Notes: a model not told the origin generated them from the sequence alone. A stretch of DNA of 17,007 nucleotides from JBJEQG01 sp051881635 (GCA_051881635.1 JBJEQG010000078.1:1-17007), one strand, 5' to 3'; positions 1-6,110 are shown, numbered from the stretch's first letter. Numbers and translations: made by a program.

Positions 1-107
1 CATGGGACCCGGATTTTACAAAATTAACGCCAAAAGAACGCAAAGAACTTGAAGAGGCTGAAAACGACACTGAAACCATTAGCCATGAGAATATTAACTG
101 GGATTGA
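1..107 (+). CDS. C-terminal end of an unidentified protein (partial)
   Basis: A reading frame open from base 3 runs 34 codons into a TGA at 105-107; the 5' end is outside the window. The visible tail starts WDPDFTKLTPKERKELEE and ends in SHENINWD, so it is short, charged and helical-looking. Tails of this sort occur on small regulatory or antitoxin-like proteins, but there is too little to assign a family. Three hairpins follow the stop (112-134, 149-175 and 216-228), the second a clear terminator, which supports a real gene end here. A longer start at 49 in another frame is a shadow. Confidence 0.5.
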   Translation, partial: WDPDFTKLTPKERKELEEAENDTETISHENINWD

Positions 108-111
108 CGGG

Positions 112-134
112 CTTTTTCCTAAAATTCGGAAAAA
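112..134. repeat. Perfect 8-bp hairpin after the partial gene
   Basis: CTTTTTCC and GGAAAAAG pair perfectly around a short loop, starting a few bases after the stop codon at 107. It may be part of a double termination structure with the hairpin at 149-175. Confidence 0.5.
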
Positions 135-148
135 GTATTTACACATCA

Positions 149-175
149 GCGGCAAGCTTCGGCTTGTCGCTTTTT
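149..175 (+). terminator. Rho-independent terminator
   Basis: GCGGCAAGC and GCTTGTCGC form a 9-bp stem (one G-U pair) around a TTCG tetraloop, followed by five T. This is a textbook intrinsic terminator for the partial rightward gene. A weaker GCCG/CGGC hairpin followed by a T-rich run lies at 216-238. Confidence 0.85.
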
Positions 176-331
176 GTCTGTCCGAAAATGAATATGCTTT
201 TATTGTACCTTTAAAGCCGCTGTACGGCGTTTTATTTTTATTAAGGTTTTTATATTAAAAAGGGCTAAAAATTCAATACGGGGCATTTTTAGGGGTAATA
301 AGGCGGTGCATTGGAGTAATAACCACAAAAG

Positions 332-371
332 AAAAGCACTGTAACAACCTGTTGGCTGCTACGGTGCTTTT
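332..371 (-). terminator. Terminator of the leftward gene at 387-902
   Basis: AAAAGCACTGTA and TACGGTGCTTTT pair over 12 bp with one G-U wobble. Read on the minus strand, the stem is followed by CTTTTG. It sits just beyond the stop codon at 387 and closes the leftward operon. The A/T tracts on both sides may also let it act on the plus strand. Confidence 0.75.
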
Positions 372-386
372 TGTTAAGTATCTGTT

Positions 387-902
387 TCAGCTTTTACTAC
401 ATTTTCGGCGGTCAATTTCTGCCTGAACAATCGTTAATGCTCTGCCACATAAATCCGTATTATTTACCTCATTGTACTTTTCATAGGCTTGTTTTAGGTC
501 TGTCAGCTGTGATATTTTAGCCGTCTTTACTGCCTTAGCAAAGTTGAAATAATATTCTTCTTCCTTATTGACAGCTGATAACCAACGCCGAAAGTTTCTT
601 AAAAAGTCCTCGTCAAAGTAACCTTTAAGAATATCCCAAAGGGCGACTATGCCTGTGCTGTCAAAGTATATATCTTCGAGGTTGTCGAGGCTGATATACA
701 AATAATCATTTAATATGTCGTTTTTTTCAGCTTCCCTATATATCCTGTTACGGATAGCGTTGAAGTATTCCGGTATTGCATACTTCTCACACATCAATCT
801 GAGGCTTGCCCTATACGGCATAAATTCGCCTTCATGCTTGCGTTCAAGCTCTCTTTTGGCTTTTTTGATTGCTCTGTTAATTTTTTTAACATCATTTCTC
901 AT
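387..902 (-). CDS. Hypothetical protein, 171 aa, of the leftward element operon
   Basis: I do not recognise the family. The start is the ATG at 902 (MRNDVKKINRAIKKAKRELE), chosen because GGAGG lies about 9 bases upstream at 911-915; an upstream in-frame GTG at 917 overlaps that ribosome binding site. The protein is soluble-looking and helical: a basic N-terminal helix (residues 1-25), an aromatic and acidic middle (YLYISLDNLEDIYF, FDEDFLRNFRRWL) and a C-terminal segment ending in RRKCSKS. No membrane segment or catalytic motif is obvious. It is the last gene before a terminator. The good ribosome binding site and clean termination say it is expressed; the function is unknown. Confidence 0.75.
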   Translation of the reverse strand: MRNDVKKINRAIKKAKRELERKHEGEFMPYRASLRLMCEKYAIPEYFNAIRNRIYREAEKNDILNDYLYISLDNLEDIYFDSTGIVALWDILKGYFDEDFLRNFRRWLSAVNKEEEYYFNFAKAVKTAKISQLTDLKQAYEKYNEVNNTDLCGRALTIVQAEIDRRKCSKS

Positions 903-1364
903 AGGTAATACCTCCACATTTTTTCAAAAATAAAAGGATTTTTTTCTGCGGAACACTCCCCGCCCGATGTTACGGCTTGAAAGTCAAAACTTTTCAAAGT
1001 ACCCCTGCCGCTCCAAATATCCACAGTCGACAACATAATACCGTTTTCCGCTGACTTTTCCATTAGTTTGGAATAAATGTGCTGTTAGAATACGGAAATG
1101 ATATGCTTTCAAATATCCCAAATTCCGCATAAACACTGATGTTTCGGGTATTTGATACAGATACACTGCTTTCCCTATTTGTTATATATAAATAAAACAA
1201 AAAAAATATAATATTTTTAGTATAGTAAAGTATTAAAATCATATTTTTTATTTTTTCCGTATTTATATAAATTTTTTTTAAAAATAGTGTATAAGCGTAT
1301 AAAAGCCGATTGTAAAGCCATTTTTATTGTATCATTTCCGTATATTTGCTGTATCGTAAGCGTA
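903..1364. other. AT-rich stretch between helicase gene and 387-902 gene
   Basis: This 462-bp interval is very AT-rich, especially 1180-1300, which is mostly A and T. Two weak leftward reading frames lie in it (984-1166 and 1217-1414), listed separately. I see no clear promoter, terminator or RNA gene. It may be a decayed coding region or a spacer. Confidence 0.5.
984..1166 (-). CDS. Possible small hypothetical protein, 60 aa
   Basis: A GTG start at 1166 is preceded by AGGGA at a usable distance on the minus strand. The product (MYLYQIPETSVFMRNLGYLK...) is rich in Tyr and Phe and ends YLERQGYFEKF; I do not recognise it. It lies in the same direction as the flanking element genes in an otherwise non-coding AT-rich stretch. 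A chance frame or a fragment of a decayed gene is possible. Confidence 0.35.
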   Translation of the reverse strand: MYLYQIPETSVFMRNLGYLKAYHFRILTAHLFQTNGKVSGKRYYVVDCGYLERQGYFEKF

Positions 1365-1414
1365 TCAACCGACTGATTTTGTTGTATTGTATGTACTTCC
1401 ACTTGTGGTATCAA
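1217..1414 (-). pseudogene. Possible remnant of an HTH-type gene overlapping the helicase gene end
   Basis: A TTG-started frame of 65 codons overlaps the last 50 bp of the helicase gene in another frame. Its N-terminus, IPQVEVHTI, resembles IPQVEPYTI of the excisionase-like protein (residues 11-19), and the DNA shares the 11-mer at 1401-1411 and 3569-3579. The helix-turn-helix that follows in the intact protein is absent here. The rest is low-complexity and AT-rich. This may be a decayed second copy of such a gene, or chance. Confidence 0.25.
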
Positions 1415-3251
1415 GCTTATTGATACCTATACCTTTATAACCCCTTATTCGTCTGCCAGTCCTTCTAGGGTCGGGGATATTTGTGCTTGCAGTAAGATTA
1501 TATTTTTTCGCCTTAGAATTAAGTCTGCCCGAAAAAGCGTTAGCCGTCCTTAAAGGCTCAAAGCCGTTGTTAGAACAAAAATCAATATAACTTGTATATA
1601 AATCTCTCGTTGGAGAGCCGTAAGCGTCATTAAGTTCAACATATTCGGAATTGAGAAAATGCTCTATCGTATCGTTTGAATATTTCAACTCATCGCTGAC
1701 TTTCTTTGAACGCTCTGATATATACGGTTTCCAATTGTTGCTTATAAGCTTGTTCAAGCCGTCCAAAAGCCAATTCAGAATTGCGTCCGTTTCTTCAGCC
1801 AAAATGACTTCCGCAATATCTTTAATTTCGTGCCTGTCTGCTCTTTTTGGTTTTGTTCGTATATTATGATAGCGTCTGTAAAAGCCGTCACTGCTGTCAT
1901 ACAGGGATTGCAACGGAAAGTTCCCGAACAACAGAAATTTCGCATAAAAATATCCACTGCTTTCCTGAACATATTTACGCTCAAAGTCGCTTTTGCCAGC
2001 CTGAGTTACAAGAGATTTAAAAACTCCCGATTTCTGTAAAGCACCGCTTTCCACATCATCATCAAGAAACAGCAATTTTTCCGAAATATTCGCCACAACA
2101 AAGCGGTTGTTTTCCAATTCCTGAATATGCTTTTGAAACATATTCTGTTCACCTAAAATACCTTTGAGAATAACTCCAAGCTGAGATTTACCCTCTTCAC
2201 CATTTCCGTAAATGTATAAACAAAGCTGAGTTTTTGTATTTGGGATAAAAATACTTCCAAGCCACTGTTGCAAAGTTTCAATATCATCATCTTCAAGCAT
2301 ATCCGAAAGATATGACAGAAATTTTACAGGCTTTTCAGCGGTCGGTTTATACGGCGTTTGAATACGGTTAAGGCAATAGTCCTTTTCTCCGCTATTGAAT
2401 TGTGTAAAATGTCCGCTGCTGTCCGAAACCATGCAACCATTTGGGAAATATATTTTCCCTGTATTCGGCACTAAGGACGGTTTGTAACAGGTTGCTTTGA
2501 GGGCGTTTAATATATTGTTGGTTATTTTTGACAGGTTGCTGTTGATATGAAATTTAATTCCAAGTTCAGAGTGTTCCTGAATGTTATGAAGAATGAAATT
2601 ATCTTCAATTTTTCCCTCATCAATGCTTATAAATCTTCCGTCAATATAAGCCATAGGGAATTTTTCAAGAAACACTGAAATGTATTTTGGTTCATCAACT
2701 CGGGGATTGTCCTTTTTGTCCAGGTATATCCATTCGGGGAGAGAGGCTTCAAGCTGTTCCCTGTACTGCTGATATTGGGCATTACTGCTTTCTGCTTCGG
2801 AACGCTTTTGATTTTTCTTTACAACCGACAAAATGTTTTTCGTAAGATTATCAAAATCCGTTTTCTTTTTCAGCTTTTTGGCAAAGTCGGAAAACTGATT
2901 TAAGAAAGTCTGTGCTACAAGAACATCACATAAACTTTTTGCATGGTCAATTATCCGCTCATCAAACGGATTTTCTTTTCCGATTTCCACAAGTTTATCA
3001 TATTCGTTTGGGTGGTAATATCCCTGTTCGGCGTTTCCCCAAATTCCTATATCCCGTCGCCTTAATTCCTCAATACATTCCTCAATATCTTTTTCCGTGT
3101 ATTTTTTCATCAAAACAAAATCATGTAAATCTTGAAGTGTTATGGCGTTCTCTGAGCCTGTATTTCCGCCAAGATAAGCGACAATCTCACGAAAAGGCGA
3201 CTTTTCTATTAAATCTTTATCTGACAAGTTTTTGTATTCTTCCAAATTCAC
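1365..3251 (-). CDS. D5/P4-type SF3 helicase (primase-helicase family), 628 aa
   Basis: Probable replicative helicase of the element. Superfamily 3 signatures are in order: Walker A GNGEEGKSQ (residues 349-357), Walker B LLFLDDDV (393-400), a sensor/motif C LLFGN (440-444) and an arginine-rich GFYRRYH (456-462). This is the D5-like family of phages, plasmids and satellites, which unwinds DNA at the element's origin. The N-terminal 300 residues show no primase active site I can recognise, so primase activity is not claimed; residues 120-170 are lysine- and glutamine-rich. The start is a GTG at 3251 with GTGAGGG about 10 bases upstream. It follows the HTH gene by 19 bp, so the two are probably cotranscribed. 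The last 15 residues (DTTSGSTYNTTKSVG) are low-complexity and lie in the zone where another frame starts. Confidence 0.85.
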   Translation of the reverse strand: MNLEEYKNLSDKDLIEKSPFREIVAYLGGNTGSENAITLQDLHDFVLMKKYTEKDIEECIEELRRRDIGIWGNAEQGYYHPNEYDKLVEIGKENPFDERIIDHAKSLCDVLVAQTFLNQFSDFAKKLKKKTDFDNLTKNILSVVKKNQKRSEAESSNAQYQQYREQLEASLPEWIYLDKKDNPRVDEPKYISVFLEKFPMAYIDGRFISIDEGKIEDNFILHNIQEHSELGIKFHINSNLSKITNNILNALKATCYKPSLVPNTGKIYFPNGCMVSDSSGHFTQFNSGEKDYCLNRIQTPYKPTAEKPVKFLSYLSDMLEDDDIETLQQWLGSIFIPNTKTQLCLYIYGNGEEGKSQLGVILKGILGEQNMFQKHIQELENNRFVVANISEKLLFLDDDVESGALQKSGVFKSLVTQAGKSDFERKYVQESSGYFYAKFLLFGNFPLQSLYDSSDGFYRRYHNIRTKPKRADRHEIKDIAEVILAEETDAILNWLLDGLNKLISNNWKPYISERSKKVSDELKYSNDTIEHFLNSEYVELNDAYGSPTRDLYTSYIDFCSNNGFEPLRTANAFSGRLNSKAKKYNLTASTNIPDPRRTGRRIRGYKGIGINKLDTTSGSTYNTTKSVG

Positions 3252-3270
3252 TATTCAATTTCCCTCACTT

Positions 3271-3609
3271 TCAATAAATCGGTTTAATACGACTTATACT
3301 ACCGCTGCGTTTCTTGCGTTCTCCGAGAGCGGCATATAACTGCCCCTGTTCATCAACCGCCACAGGTTGGGCGGGCGGTTCGGGCTTGCCTTGCGGTTTA
3401 CCGTTCAGAAACTCGGACAGCACCGTACAGTTTACAAGAAAACGCCTGCCACAGCTTATGGCGGGAAGTTCACCCGTTTTTATCCAACGGCGGATTGCAT
3501 TTTCAGGGATTGAAAACTCCGTTGCGGCTTGCTTTATGCCTATAACTCTTGGAATGGTGTACGGTTCAACTTGTGGTATGTAGTTCTTGTAGTTTTCGTT
3601 CTGTTCCAT
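3271..3609 (-). CDS. Excisionase/MerR-like helix-turn-helix protein, 112 aa
   Basis: Residues 24-62 form a helix-turn-helix of the excisionase/MerR-like type: IGIKQAATEFSIP (first helix and turn), ENAIRRWIKTGELPA (recognition helix), then the basic wing ISCGRRFLVN. Such proteins act as recombination directionality factors or repressors in integrative elements. The C-terminal third is a Pro/Gln/Lys linker (GKPQGKPEPPAQP) with a basic end (ERKKRSGSISRIKPIY). The ATG at 3609 has an excellent GGGGGT ribosome binding site 7 bases upstream. It is the first gene of the leftward operon and diverges from the ribbon-helix-helix regulator, the usual lysogeny-switch-like arrangement. Whether it is the excisionase for the integrase at 4887 or a regulator of the helicase is inference. 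Confidence 0.75.
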   Translation of the reverse strand: MEQNENYKNYIPQVEPYTIPRVIGIKQAATEFSIPENAIRRWIKTGELPAISCGRRFLVNCTVLSEFLNGKPQGKPEPPAQPVAVDEQGQLYAALGERKKRSGSISRIKPIY

Positions 3610-3652
3610 AATTTTTACCCCCTAAATTTTCGGGATTTTATATATCCCTATA

Positions 3653-3696
3653 TATACAACCGTAATTCAGGACTTTTTCAACATTTAAAGGTTGAA
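3653..3696 (-). promoter_or_regulatory. Possible leftward promoter with TTCAAC/GTTGAA operator-like palindrome
   Basis: On the minus strand TTGAAA (3676-3681) lies 17 bp before TGTATA (3653-3658), a weak match to a sigma-70 promoter for the HTH-helicase operon. A 6-bp inverted repeat, TTCAAC (3677-3682) and GTTGAA (3691-3696), overlaps the -35. It could be an operator. It lies inside the 55-bp segment repeated on both sides of the N run. Confidence 0.4.
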
Positions 3697-3728
3697 TTTA
3701 AATAAAAAATTCATAAATTGTTTACAAA
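3674..3728. repeat. 55-bp direct repeat, left copy (next to N run)
   Basis: The 55 bases ending at the first N are identical to the 55 bases starting after the last N (3829-3883). Exact identity over precisely 55 bp ending flush with the gap is what overlapping contig ends from a k=55 de Bruijn graph would give. Confidence 0.9.
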
Positions 3729-3828
3729 NNNNNNNNNNNNNNNNNNNNNNNNNNNNNNNNNNNNNNNNNNNNNNNNNNNNNNNNNNNNNNNNNNNNNNNN
3801 NNNNNNNNNNNNNNNNNNNNNNNNNNNN
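3729..3828. other. Assembly gap of 100 N
   Basis: Exactly 100 N, the conventional length for a gap of unknown size. It is flanked by identical 55-bp sequences. The real distance may be shorter than shown (simple overlap, no gap) or any other size. It falls in the divergent regulatory region, so spacing between the two promoters is unreliable. Confidence 0.95.
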
Positions 3829-3883
3829 TTTTTCAACATTTAAAGGTTGAATTTAAATAAAAAATTCATAAATTGTTTACAAA
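3829..3883. repeat. 55-bp direct repeat, right copy
   Basis: Identical to 3674-3728, including the TTCAAC/GTTGAA palindrome (here 3832-3851). Probably the same genomic sequence counted twice. Confidence 0.9.
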
Positions 3884-3911
3884 GTCGCTCCTAAAACCCC
3901 AAAAAAACCTC

Positions 3912-3960
3912 TTGACTTTTTGCACTCCATAATTTATAATATAATTAGTGGAGTACAGAA
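3912..3960 (+). promoter_or_regulatory. Consensus promoter and operator-like palindrome of the RHH gene
   Basis: TTGACT (3912-3917), a 17-bp spacer and a perfect TATAAT (3935-3940) form a strong sigma-70 promoter. An interrupted inverted repeat, ACTCCATAATT on the left and AATTAGTGGAGT on the right, embraces the -10 box. That is the position expected for autorepression by the small ribbon-helix-helix protein encoded just downstream. The start of transcription would be near 3947, so the gene must start after that. Confidence 0.8.
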
Positions 3961-3976
3961 AGTTGAGGTGAAAAGA

Positions 3977-4150
3977 GTGTCGCCACGATTAGGCAGACCA
4001 AAATCAGATAATCCAAAGAATTTGAGTATCAAAATTAGATTTGATAAAGAATTATATCAAAAGCTACTTGATTATTGTAATGAGCATAACATTACAAGAA
4101 CAGAAGCAATAAGACAGGCAATTTATCTGCTTTTGGATGCAAAAAAATAA
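3977..4150 (+). CDS. Ribbon-helix-helix (CopG/Arc-like) regulator, 57 aa
   Basis: Small DNA-binding protein. The ribbon strand LSIKIRFDKELY is followed by helix A (QKLLDYCNEHN), a turn with ITRTEA, and helix B (IRQAIYLLLDAKK); this is the complete CopG/Arc-type fold. The basic N-terminal arm reads PRLGRPKSDNPKN. The start is the GTG at 3977, with TTGAGG 8 bases upstream; the frame stays open to 3920 but those codons lie upstream of the expected transcript start. Members of this family repress their own promoter and often control copy number or element maintenance. The palindrome over the -10 fits autoregulation. It diverges from the HTH-helicase operon. Confidence 0.8.
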   Translation: MSPRLGRPKSDNPKNLSIKIRFDKELYQKLLDYCNEHNITRTEAIRQAIYLLLDAKK

Positions 4151-4187
4151 CAGTAACACCGCACCGCAAAGCACAAATGTTACTGTT
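4149..4187 (+). repeat. 10-bp perfect inverted repeat after the RHH gene
   Basis: AACAGTAACA (4149-4158) and TGTTACTGTT (4178-4187) pair perfectly around 19 bp. The stem starts at the stop codon. No T run follows, so it is a weak terminator or attenuator at best. A second small stem, GACAG/CTGTC (4192-4207), follows directly. Confidence 0.6.
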
Positions 4188-4242
4188 TAACCGACAGGAA
4201 ATTCTGTCTGAAATTTATTATACATCAGATAGACTTTCTTGT

Positions 4243-4332
4243 CAATTGCCACCATTCACAAATCTATCCATTTTGGAATTTAAATTATTGGAGTTTAAAT
4301 TATTGGAGTTTAAATCACACGGTGGCGAATTG
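4243..4332. repeat. Long-loop inverted repeat enclosing AT-rich iterated motif
   Basis: CAATTGCCACC (4243-4253) and GGTGGCGAATTG (4321-4332) are inverted repeats with a single extra base. They enclose three tandem 15-bp units (4273-4287, 4288-4302, 4303-4317) of the form TTGGRRTTTAAATTA. Arrangement and AT content would fit a protein-binding array, for example an origin or operator cluster; this is inference. Confidence 0.6.
4255..4284 (+). repeat. 30-bp direct repeat, copy 1
   Basis: The sequence from TTCACAAATCTATCCAT to GGAATTTAAA recurs at 4613-4642 with one base changed, and in shortened form at 4686-4710. In one frame it reads FTNLSILEFK. The copies stand in front of the small genes at 4359, 4647 and 4714. 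Confidence 0.8.
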
Positions 4333-4358
4333 AAACAAATTGAAAGGAAATCAAAAAA

Positions 4359-4607
4359 ATGACAGAGGAACAGAAAATTGACAAAGACGAACTCAGAGGA
4401 ATAATGCGTGACATGGATAGTCTATCATATCTTGTCAGCGAGATAACAGACGGATACTTTGAGAAGTATAACGCAGAAAATAAACATGATCAGTTTTGGA
4501 TTATTTGGGATTATAACAGAAACAGGGCGAAAATGACAGCGATAGAAGAATTGTTGTTCTTATGCACACAAGAGATGGAAAGGCTCGGTGTAGAGGTGTA
4601 TAAGTAA
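4359..4607 (+). CDS. Hypothetical acidic protein, 82 aa
   Basis: I do not recognise a named family. The start ATG at 4359 has AAAGGAAA about 10 bases upstream. The product is acidic and helical: an N-terminal charged segment (MTEEQKIDKDELRG), a middle (LSYLVSEITDGYFEKY), an aromatic stretch (DQFWIIWDYNRNRAKM) and a C-terminal amphipathic helix (AIEELLFLCTQEMERLGVEVYK). No membrane segment or catalytic motif is seen. It lies between the repeat clusters in the rightward regulator-integrase group, so it is probably an accessory element protein. Its clean composition and ribosome binding site make a real gene likely. Confidence 0.65.
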   Translation: MTEEQKIDKDELRGIMRDMDSLSYLVSEITDGYFEKYNAENKHDQFWIIWDYNRNRAKMTAIEELLFLCTQEMERLGVEVYK

Positions 4608-4617
4608 TATTCTTCAC

Positions 4618-4750
4618 AAATCTATCCATATTGGAATTTAAAAGAAATGAAAAATGATTTAATCAATGGTTTGATAAAGAAATAAAAATCTATCCATATT
4701 GGAATTTAAAGAAATGAAAAACGATTTAATCAATGGTTTGATAAAAAAAT
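4618..4750 (+). repeat. Tandem duplication, two units of about 65 bp with 68-bp period
   Basis: The unit from AAATCTATCCATATTGG through AATCAATGGTTTGATAAA occurs at 4618-4682 and again at 4686-4750, with one extra A and two substitutions. It covers a 25-bp upstream motif and the first 12 codons of a small gene. The first copy hits a stop after MKNDLINGLIKK; the second runs into the full 52-codon frame. The duplication looks recent. Confidence 0.85.
4647..4685 (+). pseudogene. Truncated duplicate of the 52-aa gene (12 codons)
   Basis: ATG at 4647 opens the frame MKNDLINGLIKK followed by TAA. The same 12 residues begin the intact gene at 4714. The tandem duplication copied only the 5' end, so this is a stub and not a functional gene, unless it serves as a leader peptide. 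Confidence 0.6.
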
Positions 4751-4872
4751 ACAGCGATAAAATTTTAATAGCAGATAGCGGGAAAGTAATTGACAAAGAC
4801 AAAGACAAAACAAGACCAATTTCCGATAACAGAAAATTACCCACGCCCAGAGATGATGAATTGCCCTTCTAA
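4714..4872 (+). CDS. Small protein with SSB-type C-terminal tip, 52 aa
   Basis: A 52-codon frame that fills the space in front of the integrase. It reads MKNDLINGLIKKYSDKILIA at the start, has a repeated DKDKDK linker, and ends PRDDELPF. The last residues match the conserved acidic tip of bacterial SSB (DDDLPF or DDDIPF), the peptide that docks SSB partners such as RecQ, PriA, RecO and RecG. There is no room for an OB fold, so it cannot be an ordinary SSB. It may be a tip-only mimic that binds host replication or repair proteins, or the surviving end of an ssb gene. The Shine-Dalgarno is weak (GGA about 10 bases upstream of ATG); a TTG at 4699 would add LEFKE. The stop overlaps the ribosome binding region of the integrase, which suggests coupling. 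Confidence 0.65.
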   Translation: MKNDLINGLIKKYSDKILIADSGKVIDKDKDKTRPISDNRKLPTPRDDELPF

Positions 4873-4886
4873 AAGAGGTGTTATTT

Positions 4887-6074
4887 ATGGCAAGCATACG
4901 GAAACGGAATAACAGCTACACAATAACGGTATCTTGTGGCTATGATGTTAGCGGAAAGAAAATCACACGGACGATGACATGGAAACCTGAAAACAGCATG
5001 ACACAAAAACAAATCGAAAAGGAAGTGCAGCGGCAGGCAACACTATTTGAGGAACGGGTACAAAACGGCACTGTTTCCGCCTGTGGCAGTCTGAAACTTG
5101 TGGACTTTGTCCCGCAATATTTGGAGAATATACAGTCTGAGGTTTCAATAACAACACTTGAAAACTACAAGCGTATTATTCGGGACTTAATTGTTCCCGC
5201 TCTCGGTCATTTGAAATTAAAGGATATTAAGCCGCTCCATATCCAAAAGTTTGTTAATGCCTTATCCACAGGAGAATATCGGCTTGATGGGCAAAATAAA
5301 CCGTATAAACCCGCAACTGTCCGCCGCTACTATGTTGTGTTGCAATCCATTCTTCATAATGCTTACAGGCTTGAATTGATAGCCTCAAATCCCGCTGACA
5401 GTCAAAAGATTAAACTTCCGGCAATGGGAGAACAGACAACGGAAATTTATTCAAAGGAAGAGCTTGCCGAAATGCTCCAATGCCTTGACGATGAACCGCT
5501 GATGTTTCAGGTGCTTATTCATTTGGCAATAAATACAGGTTGTCGGCGTGGAGAGCTTGCCGCTTTGGAATGGGCGGATATTAACTTTTCGGAGCGGTCT
5601 GTCCGTATTAGCAAGAGCCTTTACAAAGTCAAAGGGCAACCTATACGAACAAAGGACACCAAAACGCATGAAAGCCGCATGGTAGCAATCCCCGAGTATT
5701 GCATAACGCTCCTACGGCGTTGGCAATCTGTACAGGCTGAAACACGCCTGAAACTTGGTACTGCTTGGCGTGGTGCCGATTGGGTGTTCATTCAGTCGGA
5801 CGGAGGTGTTATATATCCGACTTCCCCGACGCTGATGTTTTCAGACTTTTTGGAGCGGCACGGACTGCCACACAAGAAATTCCATGCTTTGCGGCACACT
5901 TCGGCAACTCTGTTATTGGTCAGCGGTGCAAATATCAAAAATGTTTCCGCCCGGCTCGGTCATGCCCAAATATCAACGACAAACAGATATGTTCATGCAA
6001 TCGAGGAGGCAGACAGGGCGGCAGGTGACACGCTTGGCAATATCGTGAACAATTTACAATTAAAAAAGGCATAA
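4887..6074 (+). CDS. int: Tyrosine recombinase integrase, 395 aa
   Basis: Catalyses integration and, with a directionality factor, excision of the element. The layout is that of phage/ICE integrases: an N-terminal arm-binding domain (residues 1-60, MASIRKRNNSYTITV...), a SAM-like core-binding domain (about 70-175) and the catalytic domain (about 185-380). Catalytic residues are all visible: Arg220 in TGCRRGEL, Lys259 in TKTHESR, His333 and Arg336 in HALRH, His359 in RLGHA and the nucleophile Tyr368 in TNRYVH. The start is the ATG at 4887, with AGAGGTG 7 bases upstream; a GTG at 4878 overlaps that site and is rejected. Length is normal for the family. The gene runs toward the tRNA-Thr gene 134 bp downstream, which points to that tRNA as the target. 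Confidence 0.95.
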   Translation: MASIRKRNNSYTITVSCGYDVSGKKITRTMTWKPENSMTQKQIEKEVQRQATLFEERVQNGTVSACGSLKLVDFVPQYLENIQSEVSITTLENYKRIIRDLIVPALGHLKLKDIKPLHIQKFVNALSTGEYRLDGQNKPYKPATVRRYYVVLQSILHNAYRLELIASNPADSQKIKLPAMGEQTTEIYSKEELAEMLQCLDDEPLMFQVLIHLAINTGCRRGELAALEWADINFSERSVRISKSLYKVKGQPIRTKDTKTHESRMVAIPEYCITLLRRWQSVQAETRLKLGTAWRGADWVFIQSDGGVIYPTSPTLMFSDFLERHGLPHKKFHALRHTSATLLLVSGANIKNVSARLGHAQISTTNRYVHAIEEADRAAGDTLGNIVNNLQLKKA

Positions 6075-6079
6075 AAAAT

Positions 6080-6110
6080 GGCTACTGCTTTGCACAGTAG
6101 CCTTAATTTT
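6080..6110 (+). terminator. Terminator of the integrase gene
   Basis: GGCTACTG (6080-6087) and CAGTAGCC (6095-6102) form a perfect 8-bp stem with a 7-base loop, followed by TTAATTTTT. It begins 5 bp after the integrase stop. Confidence 0.85.

Noticed and set aside
49..258. 69-codon rightward frame at the left edge
   Set aside because: It overlaps the partial gene tail in another frame and runs through three hairpins including a clear terminator; no ribosome binding site.
1..386. Complete toxin-antitoxin module
   Set aside because: Only a 34-residue C-terminal tail is visible and no partner gene follows, so the antitoxin-like impression cannot be supported.
3920..3976. Longer N-terminus for the RHH regulator
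   Set aside because: These codons overlap the -35/-10 promoter region and would precede the expected transcript start.
4177..4362. 61-codon rightward frame ending in the ATGA at the 4359 gene
   Set aside because: Its ATG lies inside the inverted repeat after the RHH gene with no ribosome binding site, and its middle is only the translated 15-bp repeat (LEFKL units).
4260..4750. CRISPR array
   Set aside because: The repeats are unevenly spaced, AT-rich and tied to gene starts; no regular repeat-spacer pattern and no cas genes.
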